Assembly (NCBI RefSeq): GCF_964340395.1
Contig: NC_135569.1
Location: 9,405,540-9,469,039, forward strand
From: Glandiceps talaboti
Taxonomy: Eukaryota > Hemichordata > Enteropneusta > Spengelidae
DNA length: 63,500 nt
Direction: 5' to 3'
Part shown: positions 62,891 to 63,500 of the stretch, piece after piece
Numbering within the stretch: the first letter of the stretch is position 1
Layout: the number at the start of each line of letters is the position of its first letter
Position numbers and translations under genes: made by a program
Notes under the pieces: generated by a model
What the model saw: the letters and a program-made list of their open reading frames with translations, nothing else
The model's database searches: none
What the model was told of the DNA's origin: nothing

Positions 62891-63500
62891 ATGTTGCAGA
62901 GATTGGGGGAAATTATAATAAAACAAATTTGTGCGAGATTTGGTTTACGGAAAATTATACGCAAAAAGACAGATTTTCGATGAAAGTCACAAATAAAATG
63001 TATCAAATTTTGATAGCGACATAATTAGTTACCACTGCTATATCTTGTTGGGGATCACCACAATCTCACATTAGTGGTCCACATGTGGAACTTGTTAAAG
63101 TAGTATATTTCGAAACCTTCTATGCCTAAATTTCAGGTTTAGGTATATTGTTGCCAAAGATGGTAAATAATTACGTATACAACAGTACACAGAATACTAC
63201 AAGCAGCTTTGATGGACACTAAAAAAACTTAACTCTTATCACCCCCCCCCCCCCACCCCCCGAAGAATAACTTACAAACTCATCTTACGCCGCTTGGATA
63301 TGTCACTTTCACTTTCGTGATTATCATAAAAAGATGAAATTGTTTTTTGCCCTTGCATTTTGAGATTAAACCATCGTATATTTTACACCCATAATGCATT
63401 GTATGCATTTCAGGGTGACAGACACGTGCCGTAAGCATGGTGATGTCACGTTGTTGTAAATCCGTTGTTTTGTTCCGTGGATTTCTGACCCCCATACAAA

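Larger units (their letters stand above)
60668..63500. other. GPCR2 upstream region and window end, no gene recognised
   Basis: Contains a copy of the ACCCTGNAATCAAGATAGTG repeat (60965-61130), a (GTGA)/(GTAT) microsatellite (61136-61345), a MITE (62300-62530), a ~150-bp tandem duplication (62655-62890) and a C-run (63241-63260). The GPCR2 promoter should lie just above 60667, but no TATA box or other diagnostic site stands out. Confidence 0.5.

Overview
This is animal nuclear DNA. Short coding exons are separated by introns with clean GT-AG boundaries and consistent phases, and the window is AT-rich and full of microsatellites, fold-back MITE-like elements and tRNA-derived SINEs. The proteins are bilaterian. 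Together with the repeat load they suggest a marine invertebrate, possibly a non-vertebrate deuterostome such as a hemichordate or amphioxus relative, or a lophotrochozoan. The sequence alone does not fix the species.

Layout. (1) 1-7557, + strand: the 3' part of EXOC8 (exocyst subunit Exo84), 11 complete exons plus the last 8 bases of another. Its 3'UTR runs to about 8.53 kb. (2) 9786-23237, - strand: a complete 21-exon USP5-type deubiquitinase of 797 aa, convergent with EXOC8. (3) 23238-23449: a compact divergent promoter with a perfect TCTCGCGAGA palindrome, two CCAAT boxes and a CDE/CHR-like pair. (4) 24772-26632, + strand: a complete CDCA3 (Tome-1) gene of 334 aa, with a predicted non-coding first exon, two DPRSP...RTPI repeats and a C-terminal KEN box. 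USP5 and CDCA3 are also head-to-head neighbours in human, so this is conserved microsynteny. (5) About 26.9-30.6 kb: non-coding, repeat-rich. (6) 30596-36658 and 39615-60667, - strand: two related two-exon class A GPCR genes in tandem. Both have a phase-1 intron in TM4, about 5.0 kb in one and about 19.9 kb in the other. The second intron holds most of the simple-sequence and MITE material. (7) 60.7-63.5 kb: non-coding with dispersed repeats.

Functional links. EXOC8 acts in vesicle tethering. USP5 recycles unanchored polyubiquitin. CDCA3 is a mitotic-entry factor controlled by ubiquitination. The shared USP5/CDCA3 promoter carries sites typical both of housekeeping bidirectional promoters and of G2/M genes.

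The main unusual observations are: repeated local micro-duplication of exon edges and splice sites in three gene families; MITE ends lying within about 5-15 bp of splice sites in USP5; a pair of GPCRs that differ at the DRY position (HRC versus NRY) and could in principle exchange exons; and a number of CTCF-like motifs. I see no sign of a wholly new multi-gene system.
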